A stretch of 64,000 bases of DNA from Stomorhina lunata (GCA_933228675.1 OW121743.1:80923863-80987862); one strand, 5' to 3'; shown: positions 35,053 through 47,780, counted from the first letter of the stretch. Numbers and translations: made by a program. Notes: generated from the sequence alone by a model not told the origin.

Positions 35053-37050
35053 CATACAAAAAATTGTCCATAGAAAATTCTCCAAAACAAATTTTCTAAA
35101 GAAAATTTCATATAAAAAATTTCGTCTAAAAAATTTTCTATAGAAAGTTTCAAATAAGAAATTTATTATAGAAAATTTCATATAAAAAATTTTCTATAGA
35201 AAATTTCATATAAAAAATTTTCTGGAGAAAATTTCTTATAAAAAATTTTTTTTATGAAATTTTCTATCAAAAATTTATTATGTGAAATTTTCTATAAAAA
35301 ATTGTTTATATGAAATTTTCTATAGAAAATTTTTTATATGAAATTTTCTATAGAAAATTTTTTATATGAAATTTTCTATAGAAAATTTTTTATATGAAAT
35401 TTTCTATAGAAAATTTTTTATATGAAATTTTCTATAGAAAATTTTTTATATGAAATTTTCTATAGAAAATGTTTTATATGAAATTTTCTATAGAAAATGT
35501 TTTATATGAAATTTTTTATAAAAAATTATTTATATGAAATTTTCTATAAAAAATTGTTTAAATGAAATTTTCCATAGAAAATTTTTTATATGAAATTTTC
35601 TGTAGAAAATTTTTTATATGAAATTTTCTATAAAAAATTTTTTATATGAAAATTTCTATAGAAAATTTTGTATATGAAAATTTCTATAGAAAATTTTTTA
35701 TATGAAATTTTCTATAGAAAATTTTTTATATGAAATTTTCTATAGAAAATTTTTTATATGAAATTTTCTATAGAAAATTTTTTATATGAAATTTTCTATA
35801 GAAAATTTTTTATATGAAATTTTCTATAGAAAATTTTTTATATGAAATTTTCTATAGAAAATTGTTTATATGAAATTTTCTATAGAAAATTTTTTATATG
35901 AAATTTTCTATAGAAAATTTTTTATATGAAATTTTCTATAGAAAATTTTTTATATGAAATTTTCTATAGAAAATTTTTTATATGAAATTTTCTAAATTTT
36001 ATATGAAATTTTTTATAGAAAACTTTTTATATGAAATTTTCTATAGAAAATTTTTTTATGAAATTTTCCATAGAAAATTTTTTTTAGAAAATTTTTTATA
36101 TGAAATTTTCTATAGAAAACTTTTTATATGAAATTTTCTAAAGACAATATTTTATATGAAATTTTCTATAGAAAACTTTTTATATGAAATTTTCGATAGA
36201 AAACTTCTTTTATGAAATTTTTTATAGAAAATTTTTTATATGAAATTTTCTATAGAAAATTTTTTATATGAAATTTTCTATAGAAAATTTTTTATATGAA
36301 ATTTTCTATAGAAAATTTTTTATATGAAATTTTCTATAGAAAATTTTTTATATGAATTTTTCTATAAAAATTTTTTTATAAGAAATTTTCTATAGAAAAT
36401 TTTTTATATGAAATTTTCTATAGAAAATTTTTTATATGAAATTTTCTATAGAAAATTTTTTATATGAAATTTTCTATAGACAATTTTTTATTTGAAATTT
36501 TCTATAGACAATTTTTTATATGAAATTTTCTATAGACAATTTTGTATATGAAATTTTATATAGAAAACTTTTTATATAAAATTTTCTATAGAAAATTTCA
36601 TATAAGAAATTTTCTATTCAAAATTTCATATAAAAAACATTTCTATAGAATATTTCATATACAAATTTTTCTATAAAAAATTGCATATAAAACATTTTCT
36701 ATAGAAAATTTTATATAAAAATTTGTCTATAAAAAATTTCGTACAAAAAATTTTCTATAAAAAATTTCATATAAAAAATTTTCTATAGAAAATTTCATAT
36801 AAAAAAATTTTCTATAGAAAATTTCATAAAAAATTTTCTATAGAAAATTTCATATAAAAAATGTTCTATAGAAAATTTCATATAAAAAAATTTTCTATAG
36901 AAAATTTCATATAAAAAAATTTCTATAGAAAATTGTATATAAAAACTTTCTATGGAAAATTTATTATAAAAAATTTTCTATAGAAAATTTCATATAAAAA
37001 ATTTTTTATAGAAAATTCATATCAAAACAATTTCTATAGAAAATTTAGCA
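35053..37050. repeat. tandem array A11, 28 bp, with internal inversion
   Basis: Same 28-bp unit as A10 and A12. From about 35053 to 35240 and again from about 36590 to 37050 it reads CATATAAAAAATTTTC on the plus strand. Between about 35250 and 36580 it reads GAAAATTTTTTATATG, the reverse complement. The central inverted block is the more homogeneous part. Confidence 0.92.
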
Positions 37051-38320
37051 AATTATTACTTTACTGTAATAAATGTTATGGATTTAAAGTTATTTCGTTT
37101 AAAATATAAAATTTAATTTTTCTCTTTGACTTTTTTCAGTTTTTGGCCCATTGTGCATTCGATATAAAATTTATAGTTTTTAGAAAAATACTGACATATA
37201 GCCAACACCTTAGGAAATAGAAAAGTGAAAACTGTTTTGAAATATCTCAAACCCTTTCGTATTGAAAAATGTCCAAAGTCAAATATTTTTCACTGATCGA
37301 AAAAATTGCATTGTTTTCTCAAAGACATGCTACCAATTTATCACTTTTTAAGAAGTTTTTTTTATTTAAAATTAATGTTTTGTTATATATTCATAGAAAA
37401 TGGAATTGTAAGATAATTTTGAACCTATTTTTAAGTCAGCGCAACATTCACCCTACGTACAGCATTGACCGAAATATATCAAATTTTTTGAGTTTTCGAA
37501 CATTTAACAAAAAATTCAAGCCGATTTCGAAACTTTCCGTAATTCAGTTATATAGCCCCATATATTTTCTTTAGATTTCAGAAATAAAAAGTAAAGCAAA
37601 TTCATAAACGAATCTAGAAAAAAGATTTTATAAAAAATGGCAAACTAAGAAACACCTTAATTATAATTGCAAAAAAAGATCAGTTGGATTTCATTTTTTT
37701 AAATTATTTAAATTGTTTTAAATAAACAATAAAATAAGCTTTAACACTACAAAAGATCATTTTCTACCTTGTACAGTATTTCAGAAATTTAAAATCAAAT
37801 TTCAAAAATTATTCAGAAAACTTGGGTTTTCCTTAACAATTCTCTCAAACCACTGTGCGATATTAGAAATTTTGCAAATGAAAATATTTACTTATTTAAT
37901 TTATTGTTTCACAAATACACCCACAAGTGGATATCAAATTTTATTAACTTACTATAACAATTTTATGTCGTTTCCAATATCTTTATCGCACCCTTAAAGC
38001 CCAACGATTATTATATTATTTTTATTTTCTTTTTTTAGTTATTATTAGGTTCACAGAAATAATTTAATTGATTTAATATTTGTTAACAATATGTACAAAG
38101 TCTCTTTAGTAATAATATTTGATTAATAACTTTTTCTATTAATTTATTCTATTAATCATTAATCTGACACAAACTTTCATTCATAAATTATTCACTTATT
38201 AATTAAACGTTGAAAATATCCTGTTTAACGATTTCGATTTTTTAAGCGAAAATTATTAGGCGATTTTTTATGTTAACGTTTTTTTTTAACCGACTCAACT
38301 TCAAACGTTCGTTAGCGCTT
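37051..38320. other. single-copy AT-rich DNA, no gene seen
   Basis: Contains several small open frames (for example 37269-37574) of biased composition without motifs. It may hold 5' non-coding sequence of the ABCA gene, which I cannot delimit. Confidence 0.4.
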
Positions 38321-38329
38321 ATGAATCGT

Positions 38330-38350
38330 AACTGAGTAAAATAATCGATA
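38330..38350 (-). promoter_or_regulatory. possible ABCA core promoter (Inr and TATCGATT)
   Basis: On the minus strand TCAGTT (38335-38330), the fly initiator consensus, lies just downstream of TATCGATT (38350-38343). It is upstream of the ABCA 5' UTR acceptor in the right orientation. No first-exon donor was identified, so this is a guess from motif spacing. Confidence 0.2.
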
Positions 38351-38739
38351 AACTCTTTTAGTTATAATTTTCAAATGCTTTGGGTCAACGCAAAGATAAC
38401 GAACGAACAATAGACGAACATTTATTTTCGCATTTTGTGATAAGAATTGCGAAAAATTGGTGTACGAATTCGTGTAAAACATGAGTGTAGTTACACTTGT
38501 TATTATTTTGATAAGAAGGAAATCCCATACATTCCTTAAATCGGGGGGTATTGGGGAATTTTGCCGGTTTATGGTCTGCTATATATTGACGTTTACTCAT
38601 ATCTGAATTTTTTTGTACTCGTGACATTTACGCGTTTGTTTGCTTGTTGTAGCCCCCCTTTAAAGTTTTAGTAATTCACGAGAAGTTTATTATCATGGGT
38701 CCAATTGCCAGTTACGAGTACACACTTACTCGATATCTT

Positions 38740-38747
38740 TATCGATA
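38740..38747. promoter_or_regulatory. DRE octamer TATCGATA
   Basis: A single TATCGATA in non-repetitive DNA with a second CGATAT close by (38731). In flies DREs mark housekeeping promoters. It could serve the ABCA gene or an unseen neighbour. Confidence 0.35.
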
Positions 38748-39052
38748 TCTATCTTGATTTGTATTTCGTTTCGTTCGGTAAACAAAAATCCATAAATAAA
38801 AACTTGTTTATTTACCTAGTAAAATCATTTTAAAAATTTAATTAAAATTGTCTAATTGTAGAGAAATTAGGGTGTTATGGATCCCAATGAGTCATAAATC
38901 TGAAGATGTCTGTTCATATTAAGATAGGTCATTCAAGTATGAAGATATAAGTAATTTTATCACATCAAAAACCTAAATTTGTAACTCTATAAGTGGATTC
39001 CCTATGACAATGAGTCATGGCATCATCTAACCGAGGCTGAGGCCATTAATCA

Positions 39053-42000
39053 TCATTTCTATAGAAAAAATTTTTCGGTTTTAAAAAAAAATTCTGTAGA
39101 AAATCTTTACTTTCATATAAAATTTTTTTTCTTTCGTATAAAAAAAATTTCTATAAAAAATTTTCTATAGAAAATTTCATCCAAAAAAATTTCCTACGAA
39201 AATTTCATATAAAAAATTTTCTATAGAAAATTTCATATAAAAAATTTTCTATTAGAAATTTCATACAAAAAATTTTCTATCGAAAATTTCATATAAAAAA
39301 ATTTTTACAGAAAATTTAATATAAAAAAATTTCTACAGAAAATTTAATATAAAAAATTTTCTATAGAAAATTTCATATAAAAAATTTTCTTTAGAAAATT
39401 TTATAAAAGAAAATTTTCTATAAAAAATTTCATACAAAAATTTTTCTATAGAAAATTTCATATAAAAAGTTTTCTGTAAAAATTTTCTATAGAAAATTTT
39501 TTATATGAAATTTTCTTAAGAAAATTTTTTATACGAAATTTTCCATAGAAAATTTTTTATATATCATATAATCATACAAAATATATCATACAAAAACTTT
39601 TCCTTAGAAAATTTCATATAAAAAATTTTCTATAGAAAATTTCATATAAAAAATTTTCTATAGAAAATTTCATATAAAAAATTGTCTATAGAAAATTTCA
39701 TATAAAAAATTTTCTATAGAAAATTTCATATAAAAAATTTTCTATAGAAAATTTCATATAAAACATTTTCTATAGAAAATTTCATATAAAAAATTTTCTA
39801 TAGAAAATTTCATATAAAAAATTTTCTATAGAAAATTTCATATAAAAAATTTTCTATAGAAAATTTCATATAAAAAATTTTCTATAGAAAATTTCATATA
39901 AAAAATTTTCTATAGAAAATTTCATATAAAAAATTTTCTATAGAAAATTTCATATAAAAAATTTTCTATAGAAAATTTCATATAAAAAGTTTTCTGTAGA
40001 AAATTTCATATAAAAAATTTTCTATAGAAAATTTCATATAAAAATTTTCTATAGAAAATTTCGCATAAAATATTTTCAATAGAAAATTTCATATAAAAAA
40101 TTTTCTATAGAAAATTTCATATAAAAAATTTTCTATAGAAAATTTCATATAAAAAATTTTCTATAGAAAATTTCATATAAAAAATTTTCTATAGAAAATT
40201 TCATATAAAAAATTTTCTATAGAAAATTTCATATAAAAAATTTTCTATAGAAAATTTCATATAAAAAATTTTCTATAGAAAATTTCATATAAAAAATTTT
40301 CTATAGAAAATTTCATATAAAAAATTTTCTATAGAAAATTTCATATAAAAAATTTTCTATAGAAAATTTCATATAAAAAATTTTCTATAAAAAATTTCAT
40401 ATAAAAAATTTTCTATAGAAAATTTCATATAAAAAATTTTCTATAGAAAATTTCATATAAAAAATTTTCTATAGAAAATTTCATATAAAAAATTTTCTAT
40501 AGAAAATTTCATATAAAAAATTTTCTATAGAAAATTTCATATAAAAAATTTTCTATAGAAAATTTCATATAAAAAATTTTCTATAGAAAATTTCATATAA
40601 AAAATTTTCTATAAAAAATTTCATATAAAAAATTTTCTATAGAAAATTTCATATAAAAAGTTTTCTGTAGAAAATTTCATATAAAAAATTTTCTATAAAA
40701 AATTTCATATAAAAAATTTCTATAGAAAATTTCATATAAAAAATTTTCTATAAAAAATTTCATATAAAAAATTTTCTTTAGAAAATTTTATAAAAGAAAA
40801 TTTTCTATAAAAAATTTCATACAAAAATTTTTCTATAGAAAATTTCATATAAAAAGTTTTCTGTAAAAATTTTCTATAGAAAATTTTTTATATGAAATTT
40901 TCTTAAGAAAATTTTTTATACGAAATTTTCCATAGAAAATTTTTTATATATCATATAATCATACAAAATATATCATACAAAAACTTTTCCTTAGAAAATT
41001 TCATATAAAAAATTTTCTATAGAAAATTTCATATAAAAAATTTTCTATAGAAAATTTCATATAAAAAATTTTCTATAGAAAATTTCATATAAAAAATTTT
41101 CTATAGAAAATTTCATATAAAAAGTTTTCTGTAGAAACTTTCATATAAAAAATTTTCTATAAAAAATTTCATATAAAAAATTTCTATAGAAAATTTCATA
41201 TAAAAAATTTTCTATAAAAAATTTCATATTAATATTTTCTATAGAAAATTTCATATAAAAATTTTCATGTGAAAAATTTTCTATAGAAAATTTCATATAA
41301 ATATTTTTTTTGAAGAAAATTTTATATAAAAAATTTTCTATAGAAAATTTTATATAAAAAATATTCTATAGAAAACTTTATATAAAAAATTTTCTATAGA
41401 AAATTTCATATACAAAATTTTCTAAAGAAAATTTCATATAAAAATTTTTATATAGAAAATTTCATACAAAAACTTTTCTTTAGAAACTTTCATATAAAAA
41501 AATTTCTATAGAAAATTGCATATAAAAAGTTTTCTACAGAGAATTTCAGATAAAAATTTTCTATAGAAAATTTTTTATATGAAATTTTCTTAAGAAAATT
41601 TTTTATACGAAATTTTCCATAGAAAATTTTTTATATATCATATAATCATACAAAATATATCATACAAAAACTTTTCCTTAGAAAATTTCATATAAAAAAT
41701 TTTCTATAGAAAATTTCATATAAAAAATTTTCTATAGAAAATTTCATATAAAAAATTGTCTATAGAAAATTTCATATAAAAAATTGTCTATAGAAAATTT
41801 CATATAAAAAATTTTCTATAGAAAATTTCATATAAAAAATTTTCTATAGAAAATTTCATATAAAAAATTTTCTATAGAAAATTTCATATAAAAAATTTTC
41901 TATAGAAAATTTCATATAAAAAATTTTCTATAGAAAATTTCATATAAAAAATTTTCTATAGAAAATTTCATATAAAAAATTTTCTATAGAAAATTTCATA

Positions 42001-43950
42001 TAAAAAATTTTCTATAGAAAATTTCATATAAAAAATTTTCTATAGAAAATTTCATATAAAAAATTTTCTATAGAAAATTTCATATAAAAAGTTTTCTGTA
42101 GAAAATTTCATATAAAAAATTTTCTATAAAAAATTTCATATAAAAATTTTCTATAGAAAATTTCGCATAAAATATTTTCAATAGAAAATTTCATATAAAA
42201 AATTTTCTATAGAAAATTTCATATAAAAAATTTTCTATAGAAAATTTCATATAAAAAATTTTCTATAGAAAATTTCATATAAAAAATTTTCTATAGAAAA
42301 TTTCATATAAAAAATTTTCTATAGAAAATTTCATATAAAAAATTTTCTATAGAAAATTTCATATAAAAAATTTTCTATAGAAAATTTCATATAAAAAATT
42401 TTCTATAGAAAATTTCATATAAAAAATTTTCTATAGAAAATTTCATATAAAAAATTTTCTATAGAAAATTTCATATAAAAAATTTTCTATAGAAAATTTC
42501 ATATAAAAAATTTTCTATAGAAAATTTCATATAAAAAATTTTCTATAGAAAATTTCATATAAAAAATTTTCTATAGAAAATTTCATATAAAAAATTTTCT
42601 ATAGAAAATTTCATATAAAAAATTTTCTATAAAAAATTTCATATAAAAAATTTTCTATAGAAAATTTCATATAAAAAATTTTCTATAGAAAATTTCATAT
42701 AAAAAATTTTTTATAGAAAATTTCATATAAAAAATTTTCTATAGAAAATTTCATATAAAAAATTTTCTATAGAAAATTTCATATAAAAAATTTTCTATAG
42801 AAAATTTCATATAAAAAATTTTCTATAGAAAATTTCATATAAAAAATTTTCTATAAAAAATTTCATATAAAAAATTTTCTATAGAAAATTTCATATAAAA
42901 AGTTTTCTGTAGAAAATTTCATATAAAAAATTTTCTATAAAAAATTTCATATAAAAAATTTCTATAGAAAATTTCATATAAAAAATTTTCTATAAAAAAT
43001 TTCATATAAAAAATTTTCTATAAAAATTTTCTTTAGAAAATTTTATAAAAGAAAATTTTCTATAAAAAATTTCATACAAAAATTTTTCTATAGAAAATTT
43101 CATATAAAAAGTTTTCTGTAAAAATTTTCTATAGAAAATTTTTTATATGAAATTTTCTTAAGAAAATTTTTTATACGAAATTTTCCATAGAAAATTTTTT
43201 ATATATCATATAATCATACAAAATATATCATACAAAAACTTTTCCTTAGAAAATTTCATATAAAAAATTTTCTATAGAAAATTTCATATAAAAAATTTTC
43301 TATAGAAAATTTCATATAAAAAATTTTCTATAGAAAATTTCATATAAAAAATTTTCTATAGAAAATTTCATATAAAAAATTTTCTATAGAAAATTTCATA
43401 TAAAAAGTTTTCTGTAGAAACTTTCATATAAAAAATTTTCTATAAAAAATTTCATATAAAAAATTTCTATAGAAAATTTCATATAAAAAATTTTCTATAA
43501 AAAATTTCATATTAATATTTTCTATAGAAAATTTCATATAAAAATTTTCATGTGAAAAATTTTCTATAGAAAATTTCATATAAATATTTTTTTTGAAGAA
43601 AATTTTATATAAAAAATTTTCTATAGAAAATTTTATATAAAAAATATTCTATAGAAAACTTTATATAAAAAATTTTCTATAGAAAATTTCATATACAAAA
43701 TTTTCTAAAGAAAATTTCATATAAAAATTTTTATATAGAAAATTTCATACAAAAACTTTTCTTTAGAAACTTTCATATAAAAAAATTTCTATAGAAAATT
43801 GCATATAAAAAGTTTTCTACAGAGAATTTCAGATAAAAATTTTCTATAGAAAATTTCATATAAAGGATTTTCTATAGAAAATTTCGTTAAAAAAATTTTC
43901 TACAGAAAATTTCATATAAAAGTTTTTTTATAGAAAATTTTATATGCAAA
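39053..43950 (+). repeat. tandem array A12, 28 bp, with 2.1-2.3 kb higher-order duplication
   Basis: Nearly 4.9 kb of the unit TTTCATATAAAAAA plus TTTTCTATAGAAAA, exactly 28 bp in its core (for example 42181, 42209). A marker segment with ATATATCATATAATCATAC occurs at 39559, 40946, 41633 and 43201. The long block 39559-40945 is followed by a short variant-rich block 40946-41632, and the pair repeats as 41633-43200 and 43201-43850. The second long block is about 181 bp longer, close to 6.5 units. Confidence 0.93.
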
Positions 43951-44440
43951 TTTTGACTTTTTATTTTATGACCCTTTTATTGAGTCACATGTGCAAATAA
44001 TTTGGTACTGATATGATTTCCGAATAACTCTACAACGTGATCATGCTCTTATGTTATAAAAATGGTCAAGTATGTACTATAGATTTTTTCGTCGACTGTT
44101 AAAGTGGCCGACGTATGACTCAATTATGATGATTCAGTCAATGTCTATATTTTATAACGCAAAAAAAACTATAAGAAAAAACGTCTACTGCAATTAAACC
44201 GCTAATTAATTACATATCAAATTGCACCTTAATTCTTTGAATAAATAAAAAATGAAAGAAGTACATAATTAAAAAAGTTGCAATCTTATCAAAAATTATA
44301 AATAGCTTATAAGACGTGTGACCAAAATTTAGCAATTTACATAAATTTTAGGTTTTTATCAACTACAGAAATAACTAGAGTTTCAAATTATTTTTAATAA
44401 ATACTTTTTTTAATTTTAGATGAATTTTATAAAAACCGAA
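43951..44440. other. spacer left of the tRNA cluster
   Basis: No gene recognised between array A12 and the first tRNA. Confidence 0.5.
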
Positions 44441-44536
44441 TCCTTCGAGCCGGATTTGAACCAGCGACCTATGGATTTCTACTTTCAAGTTTTTATTCAC
44501 TACAGTCCACCGCTCTACCAACTGAGCTATCGAAGG
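44441..44536 (-). tRNA. tRNA-Tyr: tRNA-Tyr (GTA), copy 1, 23-bp intron
   Basis: Decodes UAU/UAC. The halves (37 nt, 44536-44500; 36 nt, 44476-44441) give a 73-nt cloverleaf with acceptor CCTTCGA/TCGAAGG, A box TAGCTCAGTTGG, anticodon loop CTGTAGA and B box GGTTCAAATCC. The intron (44477-44499) sits one base 3' of the anticodon, as in eukaryotic tRNA-Tyr, and ends in TAGAA as in all copies here. A TTTTT run follows 3' as Pol III terminator. Confidence 0.97.
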
Positions 44537-44914
44537 TATGTACTTCAATGTGCCTAAAAGTCTTTTAATAGATTAACGATTTCTTAGTTACATAAATTTG
44601 TTTGGATTTCTATATTTAGCTTATTAAAATGTTTTATAATTCGTTTATTCTAATTTATTTAAATTTTTTGTAAAACTTCATTTTGCATTTAAAATGTATG
44701 TAAAAGGTCTTAATAAGATGTAAGAATACTTTAATAATGAAATAATTAAAGTAACATTGATAACAATTTGTAGCAAAAATGAAAAACATTTATATATTTA
44801 TTTAAAACTTGTTTTCCGGATTTTTAAAATCGTTTAAAATTTTTTATTTAAAAAATGTTACTAAACAAAATTATTTGAAATAAAAAATATTAAAAATACA
44901 ATTTTAAAAATGAA

Positions 44915-45008
44915 TCCTTCGAGCCGGATTTGAACCAGCGACCTATGGATTTCTACTTAAATCAGTTAACACTACAGTCCACCGCTCTACCAACTGAGCT
45001 ATCGAAGG
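44915..45008 (-). tRNA. tRNA-Tyr: tRNA-Tyr (GTA), copy 2, 21-bp intron
   Basis: Exons identical to copy 1; intron 44951-44971. Terminator T-run at about 44905. Confidence 0.97.
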
Positions 45009-45227
45009 TGTGGGTTGCCATCAAAGTTTTAGTTAAAACTACTTTCAATTCTGTTCGAAATTTACTACAAATATCTACAATGCAAATCTAAGGTCATGGG
45101 TTCAAATCCAAAACTTCCAATTTTTGATAATTATATTACTTAAAAAAATTATCATTAATCTTAAGAAATTATCAATTTACTTGCAAAATGTTGTTAACTT
45201 ATAGACTATAAATCCGATGTTTCGTAT

Positions 45228-45622
45228 TTTCATACAAAAAATTTTCTATCGAAAATTTCATACAAAAAATTTTCTATCGAAAATTTCATATAAAAAATAT
45301 TCTATCGAAAATTTCATATAAAAAATTTTCTATAGAAAATTTCATATAAAAAATTTTCTATAGAAAATTTCATATAAAAAATGTTCTATAGAAAATTTCA
45401 TATAAAAAATTTTCTATAGAAAATTTCATATAAAAAATTTTCTATAGAAAATTTCATATAAAAAATTTTCTATAGAAAATTTCATATAAAAAATTTTCTA
45501 TAGAAAATTTCATATAAAAAATTTTCTATAGAAAATTTCATATAAAAAATTTTCTATAGAAAATTTCATATAAAATATTTTCTATAGAAAATTTCATATA
45601 AAAAATTTTGTATAGAAGATTT
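45228..45622 (+). repeat. tandem array A13, 28 bp, inside the tRNA cluster
   Basis: About 14 units of the A12 type (CATATAAAAAATTTTC plus TATAGAAAATTT); the first units have CTATCG in place of CTATAG. It separates tRNA copies 2 and 3. Confidence 0.92.
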
Positions 45623-45656
45623 TTTTTGTTTAATCTTTTGATTAAAAAAAATGAAA

Positions 45657-45749
45657 TCCTTCGAGCCGGATTTGAACCAGCGACCTATGGATTTCTACTT
45701 TGTTCGGATACACTACAGTCCACCGCTCTATCAACTGAACTATCGAAGG
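45657..45749 (-). tRNA. tRNA-Tyr: tRNA-Tyr (GTA), copy 3, A-box variant, possibly inactive
   Basis: Intron 45693-45712 (20 bp). Two exon changes against all other copies: C11 to T (TAGTTCAG, leaving a G-U pair in the D stem) and G19 to A (TTGATA instead of TTGGTA). G19 is the invariant D-loop base that pairs with C56, and both changes fall in A-box consensus positions. Transcription and folding are probably impaired. Array A13 ends about 35 bp from its 3' side, with a T/A-rich stretch between. Confidence 0.85.
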
Positions 45750-45995
45750 TATTTTGAAATCACAAATACCAAAAATTTTCCTAAGCTGACTAAATTTTGA
45801 AATGTTAAAAAAAACCGGCTTAAACGTTGAAATAACAACAAAAAAAAGCTTTCAAAGAAGTCAGTCGACACTGATTCCAGATGTTATTTTAGGCTCGATA
45901 TTGCCTCAAATACAATAAGTCTAAGTCGCCTTCAACCATTAAAGCAGTTTTAATGGGTTTTTAGAAGACATTTTTTCAACTTTATAAAAATTGTA

Positions 45996-46092
45996 TCCTT
46001 CGAGCCGGATTTGAACCAGCGACCTATGGATTTCTACTTAGATTTTCTATTACATCTACAGTCCACCGCTCTACCAACTGAGCTATCGAAGG
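45996..46092 (-). tRNA. tRNA-Tyr: tRNA-Tyr (GTA), copy 4, 24-bp intron
   Basis: Canonical exons; intron 46032-46055. Confidence 0.97.
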
Positions 46093-46394
46093 TACACTGG
46101 GTTTAGCAACATATATATATAAGTACATATTTTGGCAAACTTAAGATGAGTCTTGGGTTATATTAAAAAACTGGCTTCAGCTTAAAAAAATTCAACAAAA
46201 AGAGCATTAATAAAAGTCATTTTGAACTAGATTTAGACATTGTAATCCGAAGGCTACTTTAAGTCTCAAAACTCCCTCGAATTCTGATTTTTTATACATA
46301 CATACTATTTCATGTTCAAAAAAAAGGAACTGAACTATGTTAGATTCCGAAACTGTAATCTGACAGCAAGTTTAAGTCCCCACAGTCATTATCT

Positions 46395-46480
46395 TTTAGA
46401 TTTCAAGAAATCAATATATGAAATTTCATTGGAATCGGTCAATGTTTGACTATACCGCCCATATTTGACCATATCCCGAA
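46395..46480 (+). repeat. fragment of the dispersed repeat (D3)
   Basis: Contains GAATCGGTCAATGTTTGACT and CCGCCCATATTTGACCATA, matching the TCGGTCCACATTTGACC part of copies D1 and D2. Confidence 0.45.
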
Positions 46481-46521
46481 AATTATAAATGAAGTCTTTG
46501 TTATTATATTTAAAAATTGAA

Positions 46522-46619
46522 TCCTTCGAGCCGGATTTGAACCAGCGACCTATGGATTTCTACTTAAGTCTTTATTAATACTCTACAGTCCACCGCTCTA
46601 CCAACTGAGCTATCGAAGG
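46522..46619 (-). tRNA. tRNA-Tyr: tRNA-Tyr (GTA), copy 5, 25-bp intron
   Basis: Canonical exons; intron 46558-46582. A fragment of the dispersed repeat lies just downstream (46395-46480). Confidence 0.97.
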
Positions 46620-46909
46620 TATATTTTCAGAATGAAAGTTACATTTACAAAATATCAAAACGGAGCCTTTTTAAAAGAGATAAACAAAAAAGTTAATAAA
46701 AAATTAAAAATTAATCCAAGAAAGAGCATTTGTAGGCATGAATTGAAGCTTAAATTATATCAAAAATCGAGTTAGGGGCTTTTTGACTATATTTTTAGAA
46801 TTATGACCTTAAAATAGCACAAAGTAGGGGTGTGTTTATAGATTAATTGTTACTCTAAAATTAATTTGAAAGATTTACGGAATTCCTTAATCTTATACAA
46901 AAAACGTAA

Positions 46910-47003
46910 TCCTTCGAGCCGGATTTGAACCAGCGACCTATGGATTTCTACATTCAGTTCTAAACACTACAGTCCACCGCTCTACCAACTGAGCTATCGA
47001 AGG
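46910..47003 (-). tRNA. tRNA-Tyr: tRNA-Tyr (GTA), copy 6, 21-bp intron
   Basis: Canonical exons; intron 46946-46966. Confidence 0.97.
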
Positions 47004-47287
47004 TATATGAGATACACAAACTAAGACTGAAGTATAAATACTCAAACTACAATTAAAAATTTCAAAATGAAGAAAAGAAAATGGTTTTGAAGTACAGTTT
47101 GGTTGTTATTTTGGTTTATTTATCGAAATCGGCTAAGGTTATGGGTATTTTTTTTCTTTCATTATTAATTGTAAAACCTTTAATAAATTATAAGGTTTGA
47201 ATTTCAAGGCCCAAATATTGGTTGTAATTCGAAATTATCTTATAACAACAAACGCAACGATGCATTTTTGTATTTTTAAAAACTAAA

Positions 47288-47381
47288 TCCTTCGAGCCGG
47301 ATTTGAACCAGCGACCTATGGATTTCTACTTTCAGTTTTAAATACTACAGTCCACCGCTCTACCAACTGAGCTATCGAAGG
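47288..47381 (-). tRNA. tRNA-Tyr: tRNA-Tyr (GTA), copy 7, 21-bp intron
   Basis: Canonical exons; intron 47324-47344, similar to that of copy 6, so the two are probably sister duplicates. Confidence 0.97.
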
Positions 47382-47496
47382 TGTTATAAACTGCTAGTCT
47401 TAAGCATTAAATGTTAAATTTGAAATTTTAAAAATTTCAACAAATTTTTGAAACTTTTAAAGAAAGATTTTTAATATTAAAAAATAAAAAAATGTA

Positions 47497-47600
47497 TCCT
47501 TCGAGCCGGATTTGAACCAGCGACCTATGGATTTCTATTTATATCACATACAATAGCATTAAACTACAGTCCACCGCTCTACCAACTGAGCTATCGAAGG
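47497..47600 (-). tRNA. tRNA-Tyr: tRNA-Tyr (GTA), copy 8, longest intron (31 bp)
   Basis: Canonical exons; intron 47533-47563. The spacer to copy 7 is only 115 bp, the shortest in the cluster. Confidence 0.97.
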
Positions 47601-47780
47601 TATACAGTTGCATAAATGACTGATTCAGCAATTTTTATATAATTCTCAATTAAACTGAAAATAAATTTGTCAAAATATTGAATATTTTAAAAAATTTTGA
47701 ATATCAATAATTTAGGAAAAATAATTATATTTAGAAAAAATAGTTAAAAAAAATTCATTTTTGTATTTTTAAAAATTAAA

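Noticed and set aside
38385..38627. 80-codon minus-strand frame in single-copy DNA.
   Set aside because: Composition is mixed and better than random, but it has no recognisable domain or homologue known to me; more likely leader or promoter-proximal DNA, kept out for lack of support.
39053..43950. Regularly spaced repeats considered as a CRISPR array.
   Set aside because: There are no unique spacers, the units are contiguous, and the DNA is clearly eukaryotic.
45091..45115. tRNA-like T-arm (GGTCATGGGTTCAAATCC) on the plus strand.
   Set aside because: No matching A box, anticodon arm or acceptor stem was found; at most a tiny tRNA fragment.
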